NCBI RefSeq assembly: GCF_006547145.1
Contig: NZ_CP041244.1
Coordinates: forward strand, 4,650,001-4,714,000
Length of the DNA stretch: 64,000 nt
Source: Actinomadura sp. WMMA1423
GTDB taxonomy: Bacteria; Actinomycetota; Actinomycetes; Streptosporangiales; Streptosporangiaceae
Direction: 5' to 3'
This document shows positions 30,512-38,436 of the stretch, in pieces (positions within the stretch are counted from its first letter, which is position 1; every line of letters begins with the position of its first letter). Made by a program: the position numbers and the translations under genes. The notes under the pieces were generated by a model, which made no database searches, was not told where the DNA came from, and saw nothing but the letters and a program-made list of their open reading frames with translations.

Positions 30512-31336
30512 TCAGCGGGTGCCGAAGTTCTGGGTCCAGTAGGGCGTTCCGGACTTGAGGGCGACGCCCACGCCAATGTTCTTGAACCGGCAGTTCAGGA
30601 TGTTGGCCCGGTGGCCGGAGCTGTTCATCCACGCCGACATGACGGCGGCGGCGGTCCGCTGGCCGTAGGCGATGTTCTCGCCGTAGGTGGACCAGCGATA
30701 GCCGGCGGCGGTGATCCGGTCGCCGGGGTTCCTGCCGCTGGGGTTGGTGTGGTCGAAGAAGTTGCGGGCGATCATGTCGTTCGAGTGGCCCTGCGCGGCG
30801 GCCTGGAGCCGGGAGTCGACCGTCAGGGCCCCGCAGCCGTTCTTGGCGCGCTCGGCGTTGGTCAGGGAGACGACCTGCTGGGCGAGCGTGCCACCGCCAC
30901 CACCGCCGCTGCCGCCGCCGGGGGCCGTGGAGCGGGGCGCCGGCGTGGTCGGCCGCTTCTTCGGCGTCCGCTTCGTGGCGGGCTTCGCGGGCTTCTTCGC
31001 GACGGTCGAGCGCTTGGCGGTCTTGGTCGGCTTGGGTTTGGCGGGCGTCGTGTTCGTCTTGGCGGGGGGCGGTGAGGCGGGCGCGGGGGCCGCGTTGTCG
31101 GCGACCGGCCGGGAGTCGGCCGGGCCGTCGGAAGATCCGGTGACGCCGTAGGCGATCCCGGCGGTCAGGGCGACCACGCTCGCGCTCGCGCCGAGGGCCG
31201 CCCACCAGCGCCCGCTCGGACGCGGCCCCCGTCCGCGCGGATGCGGCGCCTGCCCGGTCGGATGCGGCGCCCGTCCGTAGCTCCCGCGACGCGTCCGGGG
31301 ACTCCGTCTCGACCCCGTGTTGTTCCTCTCGCTCAC
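30512..31336 (-). CDS. Membrane-anchored CAP/SCP-domain protein
   Basis: A 274-residue protein. A short cytoplasmic basic N-terminus (to residue 43) is followed by a single helix at about 45-66 (WWAALGASASVVALTAGIAY), then a long Pro/Lys/Thr linker and a Gly run. The C-terminal CAP domain starts at about residue 150 (QVVSLTNAERAKNGCGALTV). Its motifs are SNDMIARNFFDHTNPSG, YGENIAYG and SSGHRANILNCRFKNIGVG, including the two His and Glu residues of the CAP cavity. Function of bacterial CAP proteins is mostly unknown; the Lys-rich linker may lie in the cell wall. Confidence 0.9.
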   Translation of the reverse strand: MSERNNTGSRRSPRTRRGSYGRAPHPTGQAPHPRGRGPRPSGRWWAALGASASVVALTAGIAYGVTGSSDGPADSRPVADNAAPAPASPPPAKTNTTPAKPKPTKTAKRSTVAKKPAKPATKRTPKKRPTTPAPRSTAPGGGSGGGGGGTLAQQVVSLTNAERAKNGCGALTVDSRLQAAAQGHSNDMIARNFFDHTNPSGRNPGDRITAAGYRWSTYGENIAYGQRTAAAVMSAWMNSSGHRANILNCRFKNIGVGVALKSGTPYWTQNFGTR

Positions 31337-31529
31337 GTAAGCCTGCCTTCATGGGTTCCAGGTGATTTGCCGGACGCCTGGGAGACCCCCGGGCTCTGGA
31401 CGGATAACAGAAACCGCGTCCGAAATCTGACAGGGGGACCGCGAGGCGTGGGAACAGAGCATCGGCGCGCGTCCCCGACCCTCTGGATCTCCGGCGGTCG
31501 GAGCGCACAATGCGTGTAGGAGAGGGGCG

Positions 31530-33191
31530 GTGCGACGGATGGAACGTGAGCACTACGGCCGCCTTCTGCGGCTCGCCTACCTGGTCCTGGACGATGGGGA
31601 CGACCCGCTCGGGCGGGCTCGTCGGGCCGTCGCCAGGGCCGTCCGCAGACGGCGCGGCGGGTACCCGGCCATGCGGGCGCGGCTCGTGCCGATCCTGCTC
31701 GACGACCCGCCCACCGGACGGCGCCCTGCGCATCGGTTCCTCTTCGAGCCCGCCCGGACTCCGCGAGGGCCGGTCCGGGCGGCCTTACTGGAGTTGCCGC
31801 CGGACGAGCGGCTCGTCTATGCGCTGCGCCGGGACGGTCTCACCGTTCCCGAAGTCGCCGCGGAGATGGGCGACCAGCACCCGGTCGGCTTCCAGGACGT
31901 GGACCGGGTCACCGCCGCCGTCGACGAGCTGACCGGCCTGGACGAGGAGGCGCAGCGGGAGGAGATCCAGGCCTTCGAGCCCGACCTTGTGCGGCTTCGC
32001 CCGCCGCTCGCCGGTGGGGCGAGATGGCGCGCCGGGCTGGCGGGCGTGCTCGTGGTGGCACTGGTGGTGGTCGCCGGGGGCCTCATCGCACGGCCGCGGA
32101 GCTCTGCCGCGCCCGGGACGGTCGCCCCGAACGCGTGGCGGGAGACCAGCACGCCGACGATCTACCAGTGGCCCGCCCAGGGCGGGCTGCTCCGCGACGA
32201 ACGGCTGCTGCGGCGGGCCGCCGACGCCTGGCGGGGCGACCGCGGTGATCCGCCGGTCGGCCGGGTCGTCGTCCTGTACGCCGGGAGGTTGGACGGCGCG
32301 TCCCTGGTCATCCTGCGCGACTCGCCCGGCCTGCGGGACACGCCCAGCGTGGCGCAGTACTTCGAGCGGCGGCTGTCACGCGGTGTGGAGTCGGTCCGCA
32401 AGCTCGCGACGGACGCGGGGCAGCTCGTCATGGTGGGCATGACGTGGCGCTACCTCGTCCCGCCGTGGCTGCTGGAGGTGCGGGCCGCGGTGCCGTCCGG
32501 CCGGGCTCCGGACTGGCGGCCGGTGACGGTGCGGGACGGGCTGAGCGATCCGCTGCCGTGGGACTGGTTCACGCCGCGCTGCCAGAACTACGTGGTGTTC
32601 CAGATGGCGTTCGGGATGCGGACGGTCACGCAGTTCGTCTCGAACGACCCCCGCTCCTCGGCGCCGCGCGTGTGGTTCCGGGATCCGGCGGAGCAGGGGA
32701 GGCGGTCCGGGTGGGCGGCGCTGCACGCCGTCGCGTGCGAGGCGGCCGCGACGCTGAGCGAGTCCGGCGACCTGCGGCTCGGCCGGTTGTGGAACGGCGA
32801 GCTGCCCGACGGGGGCGGCAGGGCGACGCTGCTGACGGTGGACGCGTCCTCGCCGTGGGGCGCCCCCGGCGGCTCGATGCTGATCTCCGAGAACGGGCGC
32901 GCGATGTCGGCGAGGGGCGGGACGAACAGCGACTACACCTCCCCCGCCGGGACGACGGCCGCCGCCGTGTGGTGGCGGTCGCCGCGGCGCTGGCATCTGG
33001 TGGCCGCGGCGGGCTCCGGCGTCACGCGGCTGAAGTCGGTCGGCGAGCTTGGCTCCCACGAGAGCGAGGCGGACGGGACGCCCGCGCTCATGGTGCCCGG
33101 CCCGCGGGACGGCGGCGCGGCCCGGCTTCCGGTGGTGCGGGTCGTGGCGTACGAGACGGACGGCGACCGCACGGTCGTCAGCCCTTCATGA
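31530..33191 (+). CDS. Sigma-like N-domain, one TM helix and large outer domain
   Basis: A 553-residue single-pass membrane protein. Residues 5-45 resemble a degraded sigma region 2 (HYGRLLRLAYLVLDDGDDP), and residues 83-135 resemble sigma region 4 (ALLELPPDERLVYALRRDGL then TVPEVAAEMGD). A helix at 168-187 (AGLAGVLVVALVVVAGGLIA) is followed by about 365 extracytoplasmic residues without a recognised domain. The arrangement suggests a membrane-tethered transcription factor. GGAGAGGGG lies before GTG 31530; ATG 31539 is an alternative start. Its target is unknown. Confidence 0.65.
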   Translation: MRRMEREHYGRLLRLAYLVLDDGDDPLGRARRAVARAVRRRRGGYPAMRARLVPILLDDPPTGRRPAHRFLFEPARTPRGPVRAALLELPPDERLVYALRRDGLTVPEVAAEMGDQHPVGFQDVDRVTAAVDELTGLDEEAQREEIQAFEPDLVRLRPPLAGGARWRAGLAGVLVVALVVVAGGLIARPRSSAAPGTVAPNAWRETSTPTIYQWPAQGGLLRDERLLRRAADAWRGDRGDPPVGRVVVLYAGRLDGASLVILRDSPGLRDTPSVAQYFERRLSRGVESVRKLATDAGQLVMVGMTWRYLVPPWLLEVRAAVPSGRAPDWRPVTVRDGLSDPLPWDWFTPRCQNYVVFQMAFGMRTVTQFVSNDPRSSAPRVWFRDPAEQGRRSGWAALHAVACEAAATLSESGDLRLGRLWNGELPDGGGRATLLTVDASSPWGAPGGSMLISENGRAMSARGGTNSDYTSPAGTTAAAVWWRSPRRWHLVAAAGSGVTRLKSVGELGSHESEADGTPALMVPGPRDGGAARLPVVRVVAYETDGDRTVVSPS

Positions 33192-33348
33192 CGGGAATGG
33201 GTCCATTACGGCCCGACAAGATCATCTTTTTGGGTGCGAATAGAGGAAACCGCATGTGGTCATGACCAGGTCAGGCCCCGGGCGCGCGGCAATTACCGTG
33301 CTCTAATCGCAGGTGCGTTTCAGTCCGATCCTGAAGGAGGAGAACGTC

Positions 33349-33738
33349 ATGCGCACCGCATTAGGGACGGTCGCCCTGACCTTCGGCACGGTCGCGGCCC
33401 TCGCCGTGCCCGCGAACGCCGCGGCGGCGTCCCAGCTCACCGTGAGCATCGTCCCCGACGTGAGCACCAGCCCCGCCGCCAAGTCCGTGACGCTGGAGTG
33501 CGAGCCGACCGGCGGCACCCACCCGGACGCCGAGGCGGCCTGCGCCGACCTCATCAAGGCCGGCGGCGACTTCCGGAGAATCCCCCGGGTGCCGACGGCC
33601 ACCTGCCCGCAGTACTACGACCCGGTCACCGCCAGCGTGGTGGGGCGGTGGCGCGGAATGCTCATCTCCACCAGCGCGCACTACTCCAACGCCCCCTGCG
33701 CGAACATCGCGACCGGCGGCCACGTCTTCCACTTCTGA
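33349..33738 (+). CDS. Secreted SSI-family protease inhibitor
   Basis: A 129-residue exported protein with AAGGAGGAGAAC before ATG 33349 and a signal peptide ending near ANAAAA. The mature part matches Streptomyces subtilisin inhibitors: VTLECEPTGGTHPDAEAACA and ATCPQYYDPVT, with four Cys for the two conserved disulfides and the C-terminal HVFHF. The reactive-site loop is Cys-Pro-Gln-Tyr-Tyr-Asp, where SSI itself has Cys-Pro-Met-Val-Tyr-Asp, so the P1 residue should be Gln, which is unusual. It likely inhibits a secreted subtilisin-like or transglutaminase-activating protease. Confidence 0.9.
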   Translation: MRTALGTVALTFGTVAALAVPANAAAASQLTVSIVPDVSTSPAAKSVTLECEPTGGTHPDAEAACADLIKAGGDFRRIPRVPTATCPQYYDPVTASVVGRWRGMLISTSAHYSNAPCANIATGGHVFHF

Positions 33739-33832
33739 CCCGCCTCCTCTGACCCGCGTCCGCTCCCCGCTCCCCTCATGGGCGCACTCGCCGTCCGGGA
33801 CCCGGGCCCGCTCTCCGGCGTCCCGGCCGCCG

Positions 33833-34672
33833 TCACCTGAGGTTCGCGGTGAGGGCGCCCTCGGCGCCGAACAATTCCTCGCGCCAGCGTTCCAGCAGGT
33901 CCGTGCTGTCGAAGTCGTCCGGATGGAAGCCGGGCTTGTTGTAGGCGCGCAGACGCCGGATCACCTCGCGTTTGAGGAACGGCGAGTGCCGGAGCTCGGC
34001 GAGGCTCCGGCGCAGGCGGCCGGGGCGGTAGGTGGCGGGGTCGCCCAGCAGCGAGATGGACGTGCCGGTGACCACGAGGAACAGGAACCCCGCGCTGATG
34101 ACCCGCATCGTCCGGATCCGGGTGCGCTCGGTGCCGCCGACCTGCCGGAAGACGTCGAACGCGACGGCCTTGTGCTCGGACTCCTCCAGCGCGTGCCACA
34201 GCAGGATCGACCGGACGCTGGTGTCACCCAGCAGCCTCTGCGCCCGGGGATCGGTGAGCAGGCACTCGGCCATGGTCGCGGTGTAGTGCTCCAGCCCGGC
34301 GGTGAAGCCGAGGCGGACGATCGGCGGCAGGAAGCGGTCGGCGAGGCGCAGGTCCCGCTTGACGACGGCGGAGATCCGGTGGGTCGGGTAGCCCATCTCG
34401 CGGAGCGTCCTGTTGAGGTGGTCGTGCTCGCGCCCGTGGACGACCTCCTGCCCGATGAAGCCCTTCACCTGCGCCGCCAGGTCCGGATCGGTGACGCGGT
34501 CGCGGTAGTGCCGCACCGAGCGGACGAAGAAGTCCTCGCCCGGCGGGAACGTCGCCGACAGCAGGGCCACGAGGTGGCTCATGACGAGGTCGCCGTCGAC
34601 GTAGTGGCGGCGCAGGGAGCCCTTCGGGTGGTCGAAGGCGACCCGGCGGGTCTGGATGGCGCGCTGTGTCAT
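33833..34672 (-). CDS. Predicted metal-dependent hydrolase (PF10118-like)
   Basis: A 279-residue helical protein. Motifs are GQEVVHGREHDHLNRTL, the buried GLEHYTATMAECLL and WHALEESEHKAVAFDVF, whose Glu/His pairs give a ferritin-like di-metal site. A hydrophobic segment (GFLFLVVTGTSISLLG) at about residue 200 suggests membrane association. The family, called predicted metal-dependent hydrolases, has no proven reaction. The gene lies 74 bp downstream of a flavin monooxygenase in the same direction, a pairing that is common in actinomycetes and suggests a joint role in lipid, sterol or terpene oxidation. Confidence 0.85.
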   Translation of the reverse strand: MTQRAIQTRRVAFDHPKGSLRRHYVDGDLVMSHLVALLSATFPPGEDFFVRSVRHYRDRVTDPDLAAQVKGFIGQEVVHGREHDHLNRTLREMGYPTHRISAVVKRDLRLADRFLPPIVRLGFTAGLEHYTATMAECLLTDPRAQRLLGDTSVRSILLWHALEESEHKAVAFDVFRQVGGTERTRIRTMRVISAGFLFLVVTGTSISLLGDPATYRPGRLRRSLAELRHSPFLKREVIRRLRAYNKPGFHPDDFDSTDLLERWREELFGAEGALTANLR

Positions 34673-34746
34673 GCGGACCTCTCCTCGGACGGGGGACGTG
34701 TCGGGGACCGAGCAGGCGTGGTCGAGGGCTGGGCGTGGTCGGGGGA

Positions 34747-36270
34747 TCAGGCGTGGTCGGCGGGCGAGTAGGCGTAGTCGTCCAGCGGGAACGTGCGGGC
34801 GGCGCGGGCGGCCTGCGCGGCGCTCGTCGGGCGCAGGTAGGGCGTGTCGCCATGGTGGTCGAAGTAGTAGCTGTTGGCGGTGGCGCAGCCGTTGGTCGCC
34901 CACAGCGAGCCGGCGAGGCGCTCGCGCATGCCGCTCGTCCAGCGCTCGGTCGGCTCGGGACGCACCTCCACCGAGGCCGCGCCCCGGCGCCGGGCCTCCC
35001 GGATGACGCGGACGACATGGGCCGAGGTCGTCTCCACGAGCTGGTGCCAGGTGCCGCCCACCCAGCCGTACGGGCCGAACATCATGAAGTGGTTGGGCAG
35101 CCCCGGGAGGCTGATGCCCTCGTAGGACGCGAGGCGGTTCTCCTGGTAGAACGTCGCGAGGTCGAAGCCGTCGCGGCCGCGGACCGGTGTCCGGCGGTAG
35201 ACCTCGGGGTCGCTGGCCAGCCGGAACCCCGTCGCGAGGACGATCGCGTCCACGTCGCGCTCGCGGCCGTCCACCGTGCGGACGCCGGTGGCGGTGACCC
35301 GGTCGATGGCGTCGGTGACCAGCGCGACGTTCGGCCGGTTGAAGGTCCTGAGGTAGGTGTTGGAGACGGACGGGCGCTTGCAGCCGAGCCCGTAACCGGG
35401 GGTGAGCCTGCGGCGCGTGTCGGGATCCTTGACCTGCGTCCGGTACCAGAGTGCCCGGGCCAGCCGCGCGCCGCCGTGCGCGAGGTAGGGCTTCCTGCCG
35501 TGCCCGACGACCAGGTCCACGAGGACCATCTCGACGCCTCGCGTCGCCGCGCGGCGCACGGCGTCCTGGAGGCGGGGGGCGCGCCGGAACAGCCGGCGCA
35601 CCGGGCGCGGGACGGGCGCGTCCAGCTTCGGGCCCACCCAGATCGGGGTGCGCTGGTAGACGTCGAGGCGCGCGGTCCGCGGCGCGATCTCCGGGACGAT
35701 CTGGACGGCGCTGGCACCCGTCCCGATGACCGCGACCCGCTTGCCTGCCAGGTCGTAGCCGTGATCCCAGCCGGACGAGCGCAGCACCGTGCCCTCGAAG
35801 CCGTCGAGCCCGGGGATGCCGGGCGGCTTGGGGTCGACGAACGCGCCGATCGCGCTGACCACGAAGCGGGCCGTCACCTCCCCGGCGGGCGTGCGCAGCC
35901 GCCAGAGCGCGGCGCCCTCGTCCCAGACCCGCTCGGTGACCTCGGTGCCCAGGCGGACGCGGCGGCGCACGCCGTACCGGTCGGCGAGGCGGTCGATGTA
36001 GTCCTTGACCTCCGAGCCCGGCGCGAACACCCGGCTCCAGCGCGGGTTGAGGGCGAAGCTGAACTGGTACGCCTGCGCGGGCACGTCCACGCCGATGCCG
36101 GGGTAGACGTTGTCGCGCCACGTCCCGCCGATGTCGCCGGCGCGCTCCAGGATGACGAAGTCGTCGATGCCGGCGCGCTGGAGCGCGATCCCCATCCCGA
36201 TCCCGCTGAGCCCGGCCCCGATGATCGCGACCTCCGCGTCCGGCATCACGTCCGGCGGCGCGTCCGGCAT
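34747..36270 (-). CDS. Flavin-containing monooxygenase (Baeyer-Villiger type)
   Basis: A 507-residue class B flavoprotein. The FAD motif is GAGLSGIGMGIAL (near residue 17), the NADPH motif GTGASAVQIVPEIA, and the FMO/BVMO linker is LATGFR. The BVMO fingerprint is present in relaxed form (FSFALNPRWSRVF, with GYLxx-like spacing). GGGAGGTG precedes ATG 36270. It probably inserts oxygen into ketones or oxidises heteroatoms; steroid or terpene ketones are the usual substrates of this group. It shares direction and probably transcript with the PF10118 gene. An inverted repeat upstream marks a probable operator. Confidence 0.9.
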   Translation of the reverse strand: MPDAPPDVMPDAEVAIIGAGLSGIGMGIALQRAGIDDFVILERAGDIGGTWRDNVYPGIGVDVPAQAYQFSFALNPRWSRVFAPGSEVKDYIDRLADRYGVRRRVRLGTEVTERVWDEGAALWRLRTPAGEVTARFVVSAIGAFVDPKPPGIPGLDGFEGTVLRSSGWDHGYDLAGKRVAVIGTGASAVQIVPEIAPRTARLDVYQRTPIWVGPKLDAPVPRPVRRLFRRAPRLQDAVRRAATRGVEMVLVDLVVGHGRKPYLAHGGARLARALWYRTQVKDPDTRRRLTPGYGLGCKRPSVSNTYLRTFNRPNVALVTDAIDRVTATGVRTVDGRERDVDAIVLATGFRLASDPEVYRRTPVRGRDGFDLATFYQENRLASYEGISLPGLPNHFMMFGPYGWVGGTWHQLVETTSAHVVRVIREARRRGAASVEVRPEPTERWTSGMRERLAGSLWATNGCATANSYYFDHHGDTPYLRPTSAAQAARAARTFPLDDYAYSPADHA

Positions 36271-36288
36271 CAGGCACCTCCCGCTATT

Positions 36289-36321
36289 GGAGCACGTGTC
36301 GAATATAACCTTGATTGCTCC
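36289..36321 (-). promoter_or_regulatory. Promoter region with inverted repeat upstream of the monooxygenase
   Basis: GGAGCA (36289-36294) and TGCTCC (36316-36321) flank an AT-rich core with TTATATT on the minus strand, a good -10 candidate. The mirror arms fit a TetR-type operator covering the promoter. Confidence 0.45.
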
Positions 36322-36443
36322 TTCGCAGGGTGTTCTTCGCCGACAGCGATCGGCTGCCACCACGGAGGGCTCCGGGACGGTCCATAACGAGAAGGACCGG
36401 CTCTCAGCGGCCGGTAAGGACCAATCAAAACTGGAGGCCCGCC

Positions 36444-36710
36444 ATGCGCAGCAACTTCAAACTGATCGTCTGCAGTGTCCTCGGTGTCCTGGGATACGTA
36501 CTGGTGCTCATCGCTTCCGGTGAGCAGTGGGTCGCCAACATCGTCATGTTGGCGATCCTCGGTCCGGGGGCGATCATCAGCTGGGTGACCATGAACCTCC
36601 GGAACCAGGGGACGGGACGGGGTCTGGGTCTGATCCCCACACTGGCCACGGCGGTGCTGCTCACCGTCGTGGTGTTCCTCATCGGGGTCGGAATCGTCAT
36701 GTACCGATGA
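36444..36710 (+). CDS. Small three-helix membrane protein
   Basis: An 88-residue protein from ATG 36444, with CTGGAGG upstream. Three hydrophobic segments are visible: LIVCSVLGVLGYVLVLIAS, NIVMLAILGPGAIISWVTM and ATAVLLTVVVFLIGVGIVMY. Only short charged loops connect them. No homologous family is recognised. It is divergent from the monooxygenase gene. Confidence 0.7.
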   Translation: MRSNFKLIVCSVLGVLGYVLVLIASGEQWVANIVMLAILGPGAIISWVTMNLRNQGTGRGLGLIPTLATAVLLTVVVFLIGVGIVMYR

Positions 36711-36904
36711 CCCCTCCGTCAGCGGCCGACCAGGCCGCTGACCGAACAACGCTGCGGCCGCGGCTGCCGGGCTCGGTCCGAAGGGACCGCATGCTCGGCT
36801 GCCGCGGCCGCACGACTTGCCCAGGCGCGACATACCGCAAGTCGATGAGGGCGACGGGTGCGCACACCGCCCGCGCGGCGTGCGACATTTGCAATGATCT
36901 GCGG

Positions 36905-37531
36905 GTGACCGTCACGAAGCGGACCCGCGTCCGCCTGCTCGGCGCGGGGAGCGCCGCCCTCGGGTCGCTCGCCCTCGGCGCGTGCGGCTCCGCCGCCGTC
37001 CCCGGCGCGAGGCCCGCCGGAGCGCCGGCCACGGAACCGGCCGCCGCGACCCCGCCGCCCGCCGACGTGCGCCCGCCCCTGCCGCTGCGCCCGTCGCCGC
37101 CCCCACCGGCCTGCACCCCGCAGGGCATCGCCGTCTCGATGGCCGAGCCGGACGCCGCGATGGGCCTGCGCGCGGCCAGGATCGAGCTGCGCAACTGCGG
37201 GAGCCGCCCCTACCTGCTGAACGGCTACCCGTCCCTGCGCGTGCTCGACGCGAGCCGGCAGCCGTTCGACGTGGAGATCGTGCGCGGCACGCGGCAGGTG
37301 AAGGACGCCGGACCGAAGCCGCTGACGATCCGCCCGGGCCGCAAGGCCGCGTTCGTGATCGTCTGGCGCAACACGGTCACCGACGCGAACACGGTGGCGG
37401 TGGCCGGGAAGTACCTCGAGGTCCGTCCTGCGCCGGGACGGCCCGTCGTGGTCGTCCCGGCCATCGGGCCGATCGACCTCGGCACCACGGGCCGCATGGA
37501 GGAGACCGCCTGGCAGCTCCCGCGCGGCTGA
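36905..37531 (+). CDS. DUF4232 lipoprotein
   Basis: A 208-residue exported protein from GTG 36905. The signal peptide ends with lipobox LALGAC (Cys24). A Pro/Ala-rich linker (to about residue 75) is followed by a DUF4232 domain: ACTPQGIAVSMAEPDAAMGL, ARIELRNCGSRPYLLNGYPS and PGRKAAFVIVWRNT. The two Cys probably form the disulfide of the Ig-like fold. Function of DUF4232 proteins is unknown; they are abundant in actinomycetes as surface lipoproteins. It converges directly on the SCO6745-type gene, with only one base between the two stops. Confidence 0.85.
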   Translation: MTVTKRTRVRLLGAGSAALGSLALGACGSAAVPGARPAGAPATEPAAATPPPADVRPPLPLRPSPPPPACTPQGIAVSMAEPDAAMGLRAARIELRNCGSRPYLLNGYPSLRVLDASRQPFDVEIVRGTRQVKDAGPKPLTIRPGRKAAFVIVWRNTVTDANTVAVAGKYLEVRPAPGRPVVVVPAIGPIDLGTTGRMEETAWQLPRG

Positions 37532-37532
37532 C

Positions 37533-38414
37533 TCAGCGCGGCGGCGCCTGGATCCTGCCGATGCCGAGCGTGTTCTGCGCGGGCATCAGGCCGGTCTCCA
37601 GCACCTTCACCAGGATCGGCATCGCGAGCTGCGCCAGCCGGTCGGCCTTGGCGGCGCCCAGCGTCCGCCACGGCGCGTGAGCGAGGTCGTCGGTCATCCG
37701 CTCGACGTCGTCGCGCAGCTCGCGTCCCCGGGCGGTCGCGGCGCCGTCGGCGTCGACGAGGCCGCGGGACGCGAGCCGGTCGCGGGCGGCGGCCCACTCC
37801 TCGGCGGTCCATCCGCGGCTCGCGAACGTCTCCGCGGACGCGGCCCCGACCGCGGTGAAGGAGACCAGCGCCTCGACCGGGTCGAGCCCGTGGGTGAGCA
37901 GCGCGGCCACGTGGCCGTCCCCGCGCTGCTCGCGCAGGACGCCGATCGCGTGCCACAGCGCGAGGTGCGGCTCGTCCGGCCAGGGCAGGTCGGCGTTGGC
38001 GGCGGCGATCGGGCGTCCTGCGGTGCTCGCGGCCTCGGCGGCGGCGCGGGCCAGATCGGCGGCCTCGGCGAGGTCGGGACCCGCGACGTCGCCGGCGAGG
38101 AGCGTCCGGTACATGCGGTCGACGGCGCGCGTGCGGGCCTCCAGGACGCGGCCGGGCTCCGCGACCGTCCAGGCCGCGGGGACGTGCTCGGCGACCATGC
38201 GCGGGCTGAAGCTGTAGAAGGCGGCCGACACCGCGTGCGCCCCGGCGGCGCCGAGCGGCGCGGCCCGCCACGCGAAGTAGCTGGGCCAGCGGGTCCGCAC
38301 GTCGTAGCCGAGCCCCTCCGCCTCGGCGAAGACCTCCGGGGAGTACCAGAACAGGGCGTGCAGGGGTTCGAGCTGGTGCCACATCCGCCGTGCGAGGCCG
38401 GGCTCCTCCGCCAT
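37533..38414 (-). CDS. SCO6745-family protein
   Basis: A 293-residue cytoplasmic, Ala-rich helical protein. It has the family start LARRMWHQLEPLHALFWYSP, the middle AGYDVRTRWPSYFAWRAAPL-like segment (here GLGYDVRTRWPSYFAWRAAP) and HLALWHAIGVLREQRGDGHV, ending with an HTH-like tail (WTAEEWAAARDRLASRGLV). The family is widespread in actinomycetes and uncharacterised. AAAGGACC precedes a GTG/ATG pair; ATG 38414 was taken. Confidence 0.88.
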   Translation of the reverse strand: MAEEPGLARRMWHQLEPLHALFWYSPEVFAEAEGLGYDVRTRWPSYFAWRAAPLGAAGAHAVSAAFYSFSPRMVAEHVPAAWTVAEPGRVLEARTRAVDRMYRTLLAGDVAGPDLAEAADLARAAAEAASTAGRPIAAANADLPWPDEPHLALWHAIGVLREQRGDGHVAALLTHGLDPVEALVSFTAVGAASAETFASRGWTAEEWAAARDRLASRGLVDADGAATARGRELRDDVERMTDDLAHAPWRTLGAAKADRLAQLAMPILVKVLETGLMPAQNTLGIGRIQAPPR

Positions 38415-38436
38415 CACGCGGTCCTTTCTCTCGGAG

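Noticed and set aside
33833..36277. A single 814-codon fused monooxygenase-hydrolase
   Set aside because: The monooxygenase lies in another frame; the N-terminal half of this frame is a shadow, and the hydrolase has its own ATG at 34672.
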